64,000 nt of DNA from Candidatus Obscuribacterales bacterium. Its GTDB lineage: Bacteria; Cyanobacteriota; Vampirovibrionia; Obscuribacterales; Obscuribacteraceae. The stretch spans positions 90,331 to 154,330 of the forward strand of contig JAGVKB010000039.1 of the NCBI GenBank assembly GCA_020050835.1, written 5' to 3'. A program made the translations under genes and the position numbers. Below, one piece after another: positions 18,067-33,000 of this stretch. Below the pieces are notes generated by a model. That model worked only from the letters and a program-made list of their open reading frames with translations. It did no database searches and was not told where the DNA came from. Every line of letters begins with the position of its first letter. Position 1 is the first letter of the stretch.

Positions 18067-21000
18067 CTACCGGCTCGATGTCGAGTATGGACCATGTGTG
18101 GCTGTTGCTTGAGTCAAGCAGGCGGCCATTTTGATCAGCTTTTCGGAAAGCGAGTGGTCGGCCGCTTGCTTGCTGTGAAACACCTCTGAAAGCAGGTGAT
18201 TGCACAGGATTAGCGAAACGATCGACACTTCGGCTTGGGCGGCTGCCTCCGCTTTCGAGAGTTGATACATATGGACACGTCTTCTGCCGATCTGGTCCTT
18301 GCGCATCTCTTGTGCAATTGGGCTTTCGGTTCCGCTGACAATGAGCTCCTGACCGACGGTCATGGACACCAGCTTTGGACCGGCGTACACATGCATGGAC
18401 GAGCCTTTGCTTTCCCACAGGTCATGAACTTTCATTGTGTTGCCGCTCATGCTGATTAAGGCGATAGTGCCTGGATCGATTGCAACGTGATACTTGCCGC
18501 AACGGATTACCGTGTGCTTTGTTGTGGTGACGAGTAAATCACCTTTTGAAAGAGTAAACAGATCGTCAGCATCCATGGACACTTGTGAAGAAGAATTGAA
18601 TTTGACGACTGCACCCTTGCTGGAGAGTTCTCTTAAGGTGGATACAGGCGGCATTGAGTTGGTTGGTGTGCGATAAGCAATCGGTTGCAGGTGATCGGCC
18701 AGGTTGTCGGCTGTCGCCGGTCCCGGTGGCAGTGCCGGAACATTGAGCTGAGATAAGGGGCTTGGTTCGGTTTTCTCGGTCTTCTCCCCGATCTGCTGAC
18801 CGCCCATATTCTGCCTGAGCTTCGTCACTTGCCGGCGGACCGGATCCCATTGGTCGGTCATCTTGCAACTAAACAAGGGCTCAATCTCCCACATTCTCTT
18901 GCGATCGAAAGTCTGCTTGCGCACTTGCATCTTGCCGACAGTGATCGTTCCACCGACCGGCTGGCGCTCTACACCATCGACGGCGATGAGCTCTTCTTCC
19001 CCGATGGAGGCATCGGCGACAACTACTTCTTGACCGGATGTCGCTGAGATAAGCGTTTGCTGGCTGCCGGTGCCCACCGAGCATTTCGTGTCCTTGCCGG
19101 AAAGCGATAGCACTCTAACGACTCCGGATGAGCTTTCGTCGATGATGCTGACGCTGTCTTCCGGAACGGTTATTTCACCGCGATCGGTTTCCACCGTCAG
19201 AGGTCGCCGGTCGGTCACGAGAACCAGTCTGCCTTCCTGCAGCTTCACCCGGTGATCCTTGTGCGCTGCAAAGATGGTGCCTGTGCGTCCGAAAATCATT
19301 GTGTCGTCATCATCGAACATGTATGGCTGGCAGTTGCTGCTGACGAACAGCCAGCTTTGCAGATCTTGAATATCCTGACTCATAAAGATTGGAGCCAATA
19401 ACGTATTCAAGGCATCTGCCACTTCAGCTCTTGCCAGATTATAACCGCGTCCCCTTGTGATGTCGGTCGGGACAACTTCACTACCTGGCATCGTGCCAGT
19501 TGTCGTGATCGTGATCGGCGGTGGCGGCTCGCTGACTGTGATGACTGGCGGCACCGGCGGGCTGGAATGAACGATGTCGAGCGGAATAAGCGGCGGACCG
19601 ATTACATTAAAGGCAGTATTGATAATCTCAATCGGTCCGGCCGGATCGATCGACACGATACCGCCATCGATATTGAAGGTGGGAGAATTGGTTGTCGAAA
19701 TGGAGGCGGTGACGCCCTTGGACGAGCCGTTGGGATATGTGAGCCGGAACTCAACGTACGGGAAGTTAAGCAGGTTGCCGCCCGGATTTAACTCTGTTTG
19801 CAGAATAAGCGGGGTGCCTGTCACATCGACGCCGGGATCCACTACTACGTTATGATCGCCTGGCGGCACTCTCTGCGATTGTAGTGAGGAGAGCAACTGA
19901 TTGAAGTCGGCGATCGGTACGCCGGCGTAGATAGCCAATCCGCCGCCGCGATAACTTTGTACTCCCCAGCCCGGGCCAATCGTAATGATGCCAGCGCCGG
20001 TGAAGCGAGCGACACTGTTGATGGTGGTTCCGTTGGAAGCATTGCCAATTTCCACCTCGTGGCCTGCGGTCATCCAGATGTTGCCGCCTTGCGCAAAGAA
20101 CGAGCCAATCAAAGTCGGACCGACCACCACTCCACCAACATAGATGTCTTCGGTCGCGGCCAGTCCAATGTCTCCGCCGAAGGAAAGCATGTTGACATTG
20201 CTGTTAACAGTAATGTCGCCATCGCCGGCCGTTACCATGACATTACCCGGGCTGCTGAAGGCCGAGTAGTTGTAATCAGTCATGCTGAGCGAAGCAGGAT
20301 TATTGCCGAGCGAGAGCACGCCCGCACTAACACCGATGCCGTTAGTGGCACCCAGGTCGTTAAATAGAACAGAATCGTGCTCGCTCGTGATTGTGACGTT
20401 TCTGTTTGCGGTCAACTGCAAGCCTAAAGCAAGCGCTAAATTATCCAGAGTTATCCCTTGATGAGCTACAACATCAATATCGCGTCCAGCCACGATAGTG
20501 GTCAGATTAAGTGACGATGTACCGCTTATCTGCACAGTGTCGCTGAAGCTCGAAATTGCCACATCTCGTCCGGCTTCTATCGCTACTCCGGTATCCGTAA
20601 CTGAGCCGCTACCGATTGTAACTGCTTGTCCGCCAATGAGTAACACGTCTTGTCCGGCATTCAGGGAGACAGGATCGCTACCCGTCCCGCTTGCAATGGA
20701 CACCGTTGTAAAGGCGTTTAGCTCGATGTCTGTGCCTGCGGTCAGCATAGCCTCGTCAGTTACATTGATGTCGGCGCTGAAGGAACTCAAGGTCAGCTTG
20801 CCGCTCGTAGCCGTGATCGGGCCATTCGCTGCCAGTCCGGAAGTGCTGGCGTCGACGAAGAAGTCGGTTGCAGCTGAGCCAGTGATCGGACCGAAGACGT
20901 TCTCTTGGAATACCGTCACCGAGCCGTGAAGACTGGTAAGGTCAATGGCGCCGCCATCCAAAGTACCGGTGGTGAAGGGAGTTCCCCCCACCGTCATATC

Positions 21001-24000
21001 AACCAGCAGGCTGCCGGCATTGGCAATCGATATCACGCCGTTTTGGGCCTGAATCAAATTGCTGTTATGAACGTTACCGGCCGTAATAAAGATTGAGTCG
21101 TTGTCAGCTATTACTTCACCTTCCGTATTAAGCGTCGGTGTGGTGATAGTGATGTCGCCGGAATCGGAAGTGATTGTTGCCAGGCTGTCGAGATTAATGC
21201 TGGATGCGCCCACATTGACGTTTAGCGTCACTCCGAGGTCAGGTGGAGTAGACGATGCGGCAATCGTTCCGACATCTAAAGTGGTTGCTGACTTCAGTAG
21301 AGTGACCGAGACGGAGGTGCCGCTTGCGTTTAAGAATCCAAGCAATTCACCATTGGCGTTGCCGTTAACAGTGACAGCGGTTCCCGGGTTGTTGAGGTTG
21401 ATTACACCTTGGGAGCCGAGCGACCCGCGCGTGTCAATCTTGTCATTTAGAGCAACGTTCAAATCTCCTTGAGCATTGTTGATGCTCACAGAGTTGAAGC
21501 AGCCGCAAGTGTCGGAGGTGGAAAGAATTGCTCCTTTCGCACCATTAGTGAGCCCGACAGCGTTCTTGTCTATCAGGAAGGAGTCTCCGCCGGCCGACCC
21601 GAAGGTGATTTCGACTAGTCCGGAGAAATTGAAAAGACCGACACCGGCGCCCGCGCTATTGATTGCAGCTCCGATGCCGTTGGTGCCGTTGACGGCGATC
21701 AACCCGTTTGTAGCAGTAAGCGTAATGTCACCGCCGAGCCCGTCGAAGGGAGCGCTCGAATCGAGGAAGCCGGATAGAATCGAAGAATTGTCTGAGATTA
21801 GTTCGACGGCTCCGCCGTCTCCGCCATCAGCGCCACCGTTGGTGTCGACAGCTCCGACTGTGACTTCGTCGCTCGCCTGAACCGAAACTGCTCCGGCATA
21901 GCCAAATCCATTCAATGCCGATGCCGATATCGGCCCTACCTCGATAAAGCTATTATTACTCGCAACGGTTACATGGCCGGCGTCTCCGCCGTCCGGTCCA
22001 CCCTGCGTATTGATGGTGGTCGAGATGGTAACCGAACCGTCGGCGATAACCTGCACTTCGCCGCCGTTGCCGTTTCCAGTTAACGGTCCGCTCGGTCCGC
22101 CAGATACGATTCCGGCTGCGGAAGTGGCTATCTGTTTGATTTCTACATTGCCGACGACCAGGACGTCAACGAATCCGCCGCCACCACCACCAATACCGCC
22201 CCAGGTGGAAATTCCGGCGTCGCTGGCGCTGTTGATGATCAGGTCACCGGTATTTCCGGTGGTTGTGACCGTAACTGCGCCGCCGTGTCCATCGCCCACG
22301 CCGACAGTTGATATGCTGCCGTTTTCAAGCAAGCTATCGCCGATTGTTATAGTATCTCCCGCCGTGATGGTGACCATGCCGCCGTTGAAGTTGGGCCCTG
22401 CGTCCGGCGGAACATAGGAGCCCGCGTTGATCGATGTCGCTTGGACTTCGCCATCAGCTGCCGTCAGTTCGATGTCTGCTCCATTGCCGGAAAGTCCGCT
22501 TTCCACACCGCCGCCGCCGGCCGTGATCACTGCAGCAAATATGCCGTCAGGAGCGGAAATTGTGATGGTGCCGCTTCCTTCGCCTGCCAGCGACCTCGAA
22601 TCGACTCCGGCTAGCTGCGCCTCGCCGCTTGTCGTTAAAATGTCGATTTCGCCGCCGAGACCGCTATTGATGCCGCCAGTTGAACTGATATTGCCCGTTA
22701 CGGTGATTCCCGTGGCTGCATGAATAGTAGTGCCGCGACTGCTGCCGTCGTTGCTTGCGCCGTTGTCGATGACCCCGTTTACAGAAACAGCATCAGACGA
22801 GCTGGTCAGCGAAATCAGTCCGCCATCTCCCACTCCGTCTATGCCGGCTTTAGCGATGACATCTCCGGTAGAAATCAACCCGTCGGCCAGCATCATAATG
22901 TCGCCAGCGTTTGCGTTGCTGCTGCCAAAGTTGGACGTGTTGATTGAGTTTAGCAGCTCAATGGTGGTTCCAGCTGTGATGTTGACGCTGGAGCCGCTGC
23001 CGCCGGTCGAAAAGTCGTTGCCACCGCTTGATCCATTGATGCTGGCAACGGTATTGCCCGGAATGGAGTCATCGATTTCGACCGAGCCGCCTGATTGTAT
23101 GTTAATGCCTGTGAAACCAGATACGGTGTCGGTTACGGTACCGGCATTTCCGAAGTTCGCTATGCCGTTTGATATGTTTCGCGTAAAGATGTTGTCGTCC
23201 GGGCCGGTACCGGTACTAATCATTGTGATGGCGCCCGAATCTCCTTGCGGGCCATTCGAGCTGGCGAAAACACCACCATTGACGGTAATTCCATTGACGG
23301 ACTCCAAGTGGATGAAGCCAGAGTTGGCAGCGATATGAGACCCTGCTGAAGTATCCACATTCCCGCCGATGGTTATCGAGTCAGGCGTGCAGCCCGGACA
23401 GGGCGGGCCATTTCCTGTGATTGCGATGATATTGCCGGCATCAGCACCGCCGGTTGCTCCGACGAAGCTTCCTACTGATATCTCACCGTGGCCGGTTGTC
23501 AGGCTAACATTGTTGCCGGACCCGCTGTTACCCCCGTAGGCTCCTATGTAAGCGCCGACATTGATGCCTTCTCCGGCCAACACTTCAACTGACCCGGCTG
23601 TTCCTGCGCCGCCACCAAAGAAGAATCTAGTCGAAGTAAAACTTTCAATTGCGCCGTGGATTGCGGCAGTCGTGACGGCGCTCACCATGACATTGCCACC
23701 GTCTCCGGAGATGAAGCCTCCCAGTGAGGATAGACTGCCATTCACATCGACCAATCGACCGGCATCGACAGTGATCATCCCGCCATTTCCAATCGTCTTG
23801 ATAGAGTTGTCGAGGCGAGCAGCGGCGGTTCGAATGTCGGCCGTATAGATATCGTTGCCCGCAGTGATTGAAACATCGCCGCCATTGCCGCCCGAGTTGC
23901 CGCCATATGAAAGATATCGAGCGATCTGAATTCCGGATGGACTGACGTCTTCATGCACATTGACGGTGATATTACCGCCAGTGCCGGCATTGGTCGAGCC

Positions 24001-27000
24001 AGCTTGACACAGACAGGCCGACGCATCGAAGTCCATACTGCGGCCAAGCACCAGCGACCCTTCGGATGATGTGATTTCTATGTTGCCCCCGTTGCCACCG
24101 GCATCTCCGCCGTTTGATCTGACACAACAAAAATCGCTGCTGAAGAAATTGAGAGCCAGATTGACATCGTCTTTCGCCGTCAGTGAAACAACTCCGCCAT
24201 TGCCGAAAGCGCCAGGATAGTTGGTTCTTGCGGCTGAGCTATCTACAACCGTATCAATGTTGATCGCTCCGTCTGCAGAGTCGACAGTAATGTCGCCGCC
24301 ACCAGCAAACAGTAATCCGCCATTTGAGTTGAATCGCTTGACTGTTACGCCGGAATTGCCGGAGGCACTCAAACTTCCGCCGGAGCCTATGTAACCATTG
24401 CCATTACTCTGGAAGCCTGTATTACCGGTAAACTCTGCAGAGCCGGAATCGGCTGTGGCGCTAATGGAACCGCCGTTACCGCCCGATTCGCCGCCGTCAG
24501 CTATCAAGTCGGTACCCAGAATGTCGGTGAGAGCATTAATCTGAATCGCACCGGCATTGTTGTCCGCGAATACTGTTGAATAAGAAGAAGAGTTCGGGAA
24601 GTCTGTGGTGCTGGTGAGCGTGACGCTGCCGTTGGTCGATTCAATCTCTATATCGCCGCCGTTGCCGCTTCCGCCATTGAATCCACCAATTGCTCTTATG
24701 AAGTCAATTGTCAGATTCTGCGCCGTCGAAATGCTAATGGCGCCCGCGTTGTTGCTGCCACCGTAAGCGCCATAGGATGAGCTGTCGACGGCGCCCGAGT
24801 AGACGAAGGTACCGCTGTGCGACTGGACGGAGATGTCGCCCCCGCTGCCGTTGGTTCCCGGTGTCGCGCCTGTTGCCAATAGATGGTGCAGGGTAATTGT
24901 CCCACCGGCTTCCACCGATATGTTACCGGCATTGTTGTTGAATCCGGAGTCACCATAGGAGCTGGCATCAACTCCCTGGCTCGCCGGATTGACTGTCTCG
25001 ATAGTGCCGTTGGCATAAAGTGATATGTCGCCGCCGCTGCCTCTTCCGCCACTGAGAGCAGCCGTGGAGGAAATCTCGCCGTTGACGGAGAGGTCGTTGC
25101 CCGCATGCACGCCGATGCCAACATTTCCACTCAAGCTATCGAAGATCGCTCCAGCTACGCCATTGAAGGTGACCGAGTTAGAGATGGCGAGCGTTTGAAT
25201 ATCGCCTGATGCCGTGTAAAGAGTAATAGCGGCTCCGTTGCCGTTACTGGGACCAAGCGCTCCGGCTAATATGTTGCCGGACGTGACATTGATACCGTTT
25301 GCGGCTCCTATATAAATGATGCCTGCATCACTATCGAAGCTCAAGGTGTTGAATGCCGAAGAGTCAACGGCGCCGGCGACGGTAACGGCGCCGCCGGAAT
25401 AGATTCTGATTGCATGACCGTTGAATGCCGAGTTGCCAATTGCGGTTAACTGTCCAACAGTGACATTGCCTGCTGCCGTGATTTGAATCGAGCCGGCGTC
25501 GCGCAATGCGGACCCTACATTGATAGCTGAGGTCGTAATCGAACGATTGGTGGCGATGCAGGCGCCGCATGAGACGATAGTTACGCCGCCGCCGCCGAAA
25601 GTATTGTCATTGCCGCCGACGGCATTGATATTGCCGTTAAGAGTGAGGTCTCCACTGCCAGGGCTCGTGGTTAGGAATACGCCGCCGCCATTGCCTGTAC
25701 CGGAGCCGAAGGTATCGATCGCACCGTTAACCAACAGATTGCCGCCAGAGCTTATGACTGTTAGTCCGCCTCCATCGCCGTTGGTCTTCCCGGATGTATT
25801 CACGTTTTGCAAGGTCGTGCCGGCTCCTTTAGAGTACAGCGTTGCCGAACCGCCGGAACCTGAAGCGGCAGAGGTTTGAGTATTTAGTGCTCCAGTGAAG
25901 TTAATGCCGTTAGCACCGGTTGACTCTACGTAGATGTCGTTGCCGTTAGTGCTCAATGCAGATATGGCAGTCAGATTTGGATCGTTTCGGTTGGAGACGA
26001 TCATGTCACCGGTCACACTGCCTACTGTAAGTGTCCCGCCCGCTCCAGCGTTGTCGGTGAAGGTACCTGTGCTCAGGATTAGCACGTCATCACCGAACAA
26101 ACTCGTGTGTTGTCCGAAGTAATAGAGTTTTATGAGGGTGTTATCCGTAAGAACCGAAAGCGCCGGTCCAGAATCGACAAGCGGTGCGAGATCTCCAGTA
26201 TTCGTGTAGAGCAAGGCATTGCCGTTGGCTGTGTAGTTTACTCGCACTCCGCCACCGGTTGTCACTTGTTGCTGTGCAAAGATAATTGAGCCGTTGGTAG
26301 ACGTCAGGACCAGATTAGTTGGTGCTGCCATAATTCCGTCTCCCAGAACTTGGACGGTTTCTGACGCATTAATTGTCAGATTGCCTGTACCGGTAACCTG
26401 GATGGTGCCAGGATTTCCTGCGCAATCTGCACCATTTAGAATCGATACACCACCGCCGGTGCTTGTAATGTTCATGCTCTGGCTTGACGTAATCAGACCG
26501 GCTGTGTTGGCTATTGCTACACCGCCGCCATTGTTCTGGACTGTTAGAGTAGTGCCGGCTCTGATCACTCCCACTGTGATAAAGCCATCAACCGAGCCGG
26601 AATTGGAGATTGCAATCCCTGGTCCGGCATGCAGTCCTGGTGAGTTCGCGATTAGAATCGCCCCACTCAGCGCTTCGACTGTTCCGCCCAGATTGGACAA
26701 ACCTAGTGATCCGCCAACGCTACTAATGGTTATGTCGTTGAACGAGAGAAAGGTCGAGCCGGCGACGGTTACTGAAGTGTTGCCACCGCTATTGTTGGTT
26801 ATTGAAAAGTTGCCTCCAATGAAGCTGCTGTTGACTACGGCCAGGTTGAGTCGGATGTCCGGTGTTTCGGCTGGACGCGTAACAGTAATGTTGCCGCCGG
26901 CTGAAACATTAACGGCTCGGATAAGGACATTGGAGCTGTTGAACGTGATGTCCTGGGCGATATTGATGTTGCCCGTTACTAGGTCTTCGCCAATAGTGGC

Positions 27001-30000
27001 CTGGGCGGGATCCGCAACCAACGAATTGCGGCTTACAATCTCGCCTGATTGGAAATTGAAGTCGATATTTGCACCGTCGTTGGAGATCGGTTGAGCGTTA
27101 TTGATGCTCAAAGAGCCGGCTGCGGCACCCGATGATCCGCTGATGCCTCCAATCTTCATTGCTATAGCATCCGAGCTACCGGCGATCAAGGTAGTACTAC
27201 CGGCAACACCGCCACCAGAACCGGACTGATCAAGAATAGTCTGTGAAGGGAGATTTACCTGTCCGGTATTGGGGCCGGCGCCGAAAGAAGCAAAGGTGGT
27301 ACTGCCGGCGTCGCAGTTGGTGCAGTCCGCGCTAACGGATTTGGTGTCAAGCGTGAGCGCTGAGGCGCCCTGGAGATTAATGTTGCCGCCGACACTCGAG
27401 GGACCAAAGACGAGGGCTGTCTGGTTAGCTGAGTCTACGGCGATATCTGCTCCAGCGACAAGGAAGATGTCTTGACCCTGTCCGGTAGTGCGTGACTGGA
27501 AGGTAGCAGTGTCACCGGATGTCACACTGATGTTGTTGCCTGAAAGGAGAACAAGCCTTTGCACACCTGTGCCGTTCATCACACGCATAGACCCGGCTGC
27601 TGAAAGAGTTAGTCCGCCTTCTGCTGCAATTAATCCGCCAGCCGTCAAGGCTCCTTCGCTCGCGGAATCAGTAAATACGAACTTCACGAATCCGCCATTG
27701 CTGGAATTTCCAAACAAATTCGCTGTGGCAGATACGCTGCCGACAGAGATAGAACGCGGTGCGGACATGAAAATGCTGCCCGGGTCACCGGAGCCATTGA
27801 ATACGCCTGTAGAGATTGCACCCTGGACATTGATTGCACCGTCTCGAGTGGCAACGCTCAAGTCACCGCCATCAGCTCCTTGCGAGCGAATTGAGAATCC
27901 GTTGAGATCGATTCCGAGCGTAATATCGTCCTGCGCCGCTAGCGTGACTTGTCCCCCAGTAGTGCCGCTTGAATTGATGCTTTGAATTGTGGCGCTGCCG
28001 CTTGAAACCACCGCCACACCATTAACTCCGAAAACTGTGTCGACAGTACCGCCAGCTGTTCCGGAAATCGAACTATTGTCTATGTTTCCAACCTGGATAC
28101 CTGCTCCCAGGGAGGTAGTAGCTAATGTGACCGAGCCGCTGGAGCCATTCTGGGTGTAGGCTGCAATGTCGAATGCGGTGATACCTTCTGCGGCTGTCAT
28201 GTGAACGAAACCGGCATTGCCAGATAGTAGAGCCGTAGACTGGGTGTTGATCAGTGCGAATGAGCTGAGCAAGATCTCACCGCTAGCCGAATTGATTATG
28301 ATGTTACCGCCGTTGCCCTTGTCCGCTCCGCCTAAGCTGCCCCTTGCGAAAACGCTGTTGCCTTCGACGTTTTGTGCGGCGTTAAGTGTAATCGATCCTC
28401 CGTTAGCTTCCGTGCCGGTTGCAGCATATGAAGATGTGTCGAGATTACCGGATATGAAGATTGCTGACTCAGATGTAACGCTGATATTGCCACCGGCTCC
28501 GGAACCGACACCAATCCCTGCAGCTGTTGAAACAATTGAGCCTACTGAAAAATCACCGATTGAGTTGACTTTGACTCCGGTCAAACCGGTCAGTGGGTCT
28601 AAAACGAATCCGGCATTGCCGTTGAAATCGACGTGATTGTCTATATCTCCGAAAACAGCTATTCCGTTAGTGAAGTTGAAATCATTCGCTTCAATCAAAG
28701 TAATGGCTCCGCCATGTCCTGAAGTAGACCCTGTCGCAGAAGCCTGCAGACCGAACATACTCATGCCGAAGGTCGATTGAAGGTGGATGAAGCCGGCATC
28801 GCCAAGCGGTCTTTGGGTCGAGGTACTGACAGAGCCGTAGCCGGCTCCTCCCTGGTAGGCTAGCCCCAGAACGTTGCCACCGTTGCCCTGTCCATCGATG
28901 ACATTGCTGTTCGCAAAGATATCGAAGGTGTTTATGCCGCTTCCAGCAAACAGTGTGACTGAGCCTGCATCGTTGCCAGTACCATTTGCTCCGGTTGCCG
29001 AGGTGTTAATGTTGCCGGCGAGTATCTGTCCGCCAAACCCCTGCCCGGGTGCGAAGAGCCTAACATCTCCACCGCGATTGCCCGACGAGGCTGTCGAGGT
29101 ATCGATACTGTTGCTACTGGTGTTGATGAATCCCAGAGCGTAAACCAAAAGTGAACCCGGGTGAGCCGGGCTGCCGGTCGTTGTGGAGATGCTTCCGGTC
29201 AGGAAGGAGAAGCTGGTATTCATTATATCCAGGTAGATGTCTTTACCTGTCGAGCTGACATCTCCAATGCTCGTTATCGTCGGCTTATTTCGAACTGAAA
29301 TGACTGAATTGCCTGTGAAATTCAGTCCTGTTAAAACTCCTGACGAAATGGTGGCCGGAGTAAAGGACGCGGTACTCAAAATGATAGCGCCGTTGGTATC
29401 AACCACCTGTGCGTGTGGGCTTGAGTAGTACACGGGAGTCAACGCTGGATCGACGAAGGAAGAGACTGTTTGTCCGCTTGCTGATGTGATGGCTAGCGGT
29501 CCTCCAGAGAGCTGATACATAAGGAGGTTCTCTTTGAAGTCGACACTTAACAGGAAGGGGGCGTCGATTAATTGCTGCGATACAACGATGTTGTTGCCGG
29601 TAAGGTAAACTCCCCCGGAGTGTGCGCCAAAGCGTCCCAGACCGGTGACGTAAATGCTGCGATTTGTCGCGAGATTTAAATTCCCCGAGGTCTGCGGTCC
29701 CATTACTGCTGGCCAGATGCCATCTTCATTGCTCGTATTCAGGATGTAAATCGATCCACCGGAGACCGTTAAGTCGAGGTTGCCGTTGTTGGGGGTGATT
29801 CCGCTATCGATGTTCATGATGTTGAGATCGCCACCAGCATTAGTTATCTTCATGCCGGTCTCTGAGTAAATCTCGCCGGAATCGTAGTTAAAGGCACGCG
29901 ATAGGTTGTAGATTGATAACGAACCGCCTCCATTAAACATCGAAAGGGGACCGAAATCACTTCTGATTGAGCCTGTTGTCACCGAAAGATTCAGCCCTCC

Positions 30001-33000
30001 CGAGCCGACCAAATTGACAGCGGTGTCTCCATTTGTAGAACTGGTCCCGACAACTACATTAGCGCTCAGGAAATTAAGACTGAGCGGAGTATAAATGTCT
30101 CCATTGAGTATTGATGAACCGCTGTTGCCGGAAGTAGCAAAGGTAACAGTGCGGCCGGCTTGAATGCCTCGGGTTGATATAGAAGTTGGTGAATGCAGGT
30201 AGGTATATCCCGTCGTGTCTACATCATTTACCAGTGTTAATCCGCCCATTCCGGTGTTTTCGATGAAGAGATTGTCCGCGGAGATAGCGCTTAGGCCGGC
30301 AATTCCGGGCGCGTTTCTTAGGGCAATTACCGTGTTGCCGATTGTGTTTGGAATGAGTATCCCATTGGGATTGACGAAAGGAGTATCCGAAAAGGCGTCG
30401 GCCATGACCAGTATGTCGTTGTTCGAACTGACAAACGATTGGCCGAAAGTGCCGTAGTACACCGTCACGCCGTCATTGTCGACAAATGATTGAAGAGACG
30501 GACCGGAGCCGACGGAGGGGTTCAGGATGGTGCCATCCTGACTGTACATGTAGTACATGCCGGTACCGGGATCGACATTAACAGACAGACCAGCGCCGGT
30601 CTTAACTTGTCCTTGTCCCAGTACGATCACGTTGCCGGCATCCAATTGCACTTCGCCGGCGGGGTCATTCGTGCCGAATACACCGTTGCCGGTGATAATC
30701 AGATCTTGATTTACTCCGATGGTGAGGAACCCTGTCGTTTGTACTACGAAGCTTGCTTGATTTCCGTAGCCATCGCTGTTGTTGTAGAGGAAGGTATCTC
30801 CGTTGAAATTACAAATGCAAAGATCGTTGTCTTTTGAGCTGATCTGGCTACCTAAATTTGTGACATGAAGGTCGCCGTTTCCGTTGATTTGTAACAGCTC
30901 CACAGCTGTCATGCTGCCTGTCTGCAGCGGGCCGCTCGAAACGTTGTTAATGACCATCGAGCTGCCATTATTGGTGATGAATAGATCTTGACCGGCGTCG
31001 ATATGGCTTCCGGCCGCATTAAGTGTCAATCTACCGTTTTGTGAGTTGAAAATGTTGATGTCGGCGTTGGTTGGAGTAGAAATATTGCTGTTGAGAATAT
31101 TGACGTCGAGATTGTCGAAGGGCCCATTATTTTCGATCGAAACGCCTGTGCCGCCAGATAGTGCACTGTCTTCAATTGAAATATCGCCTGCTTCCAGCGA
31201 CAAATTGTTTGATGCAGTGACAATCGAATTTCTGATTTCAATTTTCTTTATTAGTGCAACGGAGCTGTTGATTTGAATGTCGGACGAAGGGCCGCTTGAA
31301 ACTGTGCTGTCTTGGATAAGGACATTGCCGGAATGTATGCCGATGCTGCTTCCGGCATTCAAGTCACCTCGAATTTGAGTTTGTGCTGAGGTGTTGGTTG
31401 CTGATCCTTCAAAGTAGTTGGATGAGGTGATCTGCCCGAGTGTGTTGAAGACGATTGGCAGGTTGTCTGATGATTTTGGTTGAGCATTCTGAATGAGGAT
31501 TTGTCCGGTATTGCTGGAGCCGTTGTTGGTGTTTATACCGCCGACCGTGATTCCTGTTTTGCTGACAGCTCCTGCAATAATGCTGACATCGCCACTGGTT
31601 CCGCTGCCGGAGCCAGTGGTAGTAATCTGGCTGGTTGGTGCTAGCAAGACTTTGCCGTTGTTGACGCCCGAAGCGTAGGCCGCGAGAGTTACTTTGCCAC
31701 CATTCAAGTTGCCTGATGTTGAAGCCGAGCTGATAGTTAAATTGGCGCTTTGGGAGAAATCAATATTGCCGCCGGTAGTAGAAGCTCCATCAGCCGTCAC
31801 AGCGACGTTCGCTTCGGTGCCTGCGGTGGCATTGCTTGAGCACGGACCGCAAGGCGTGGGAGTTAGCGCGACTCCCGCGACGAGGTTGATCTCATAGCCT
31901 TGTCCGCTGCCGTCGCGGGCTGTGATGTTCTGCAAGCCGCTCGTGCTGGTGATGTGTCCGGTGGCTAATATCCCAAGAAACTGTCCAACGGACACATCGC
32001 TTGTCAGTTGGATGTTTCCGATGTTGTAGTAGGTCGGATCCCCGGTCGCGAGAATATGCCCAAGCACCAGGTTGTCGCTCTGAGACAACACATGAATCTC
32101 TCCAGCCTGAGTGTTGACTATCCCTTTCACATCGCCGAAATTGGCATTGATGGCTCCGTGTCCGGAGAAAAGATTGAGCTCGCGAGCGATCCAGTTGCCG
32201 CCGCTGACCGACAGGTCTACCTTGTTAGTCAGCAGCGAGTCGCGGAAATTGATCGTGCCGGCCTGGGCTGTGACCAAACCAGCAAGGTTGTTCATGATCA
32301 GATTGTTGGTCGCCAGTGTATTGAGATTAACGTTGCCGGCCATCGCAGCCATCGTGCCGGAGTTGATAATCTGCCCAGCGCCGGAGAAGAGATTGAGGTT
32401 GTTGACCGCGCTCATGACAGGAGAGACACCGGTAACTCCTGCTGGCAGGCTATTGATAATTGATCCGCCGGCATTAATGGACAGATTGCCGGCGCTGGAG
32501 ATGATGCCGGCGTTCATCACGTTTTGAATTGTGTTCAAGACGAGATTGAGCCCACTAGTTGCATTCGTAATGCTTGAAGGCAGCGCTGAAAGCATAGTGG
32601 TGAGCAAGGCCCCGTTGCCGTTCATGAAGTTGCTAGCATTGATGGTGGCAGTGTTGATCTGGCTACTAGTGCTGTATCCGATAAAACTTCCACCATTGGT
32701 GACATTGCCGGTGAAGGTGAGATTTGGAAGATTGGCGAAGTCGTGAAGAAGCTGAACGTTTTGCGGAATAACTAGGCTGGCGATTGATTGAGTTAAATTG
32801 CCGCCGAGCGAGAATTGACCTCCGGAAGCATTACCTGCTGCTGCGATACTCAGGCTCTGCTGTCCGAGCGTGGCTACCTGAATGGCGGCGACCAATTCCG
32901 CCGGCGTCAGTAGGTCGGTCGGAAGAACAGGTTTGGCGACTCCGCCGACCGAGATGGTGACCGGGTTGGTCAGACCGATGGCGCTGGCGCTGACGCTCGC

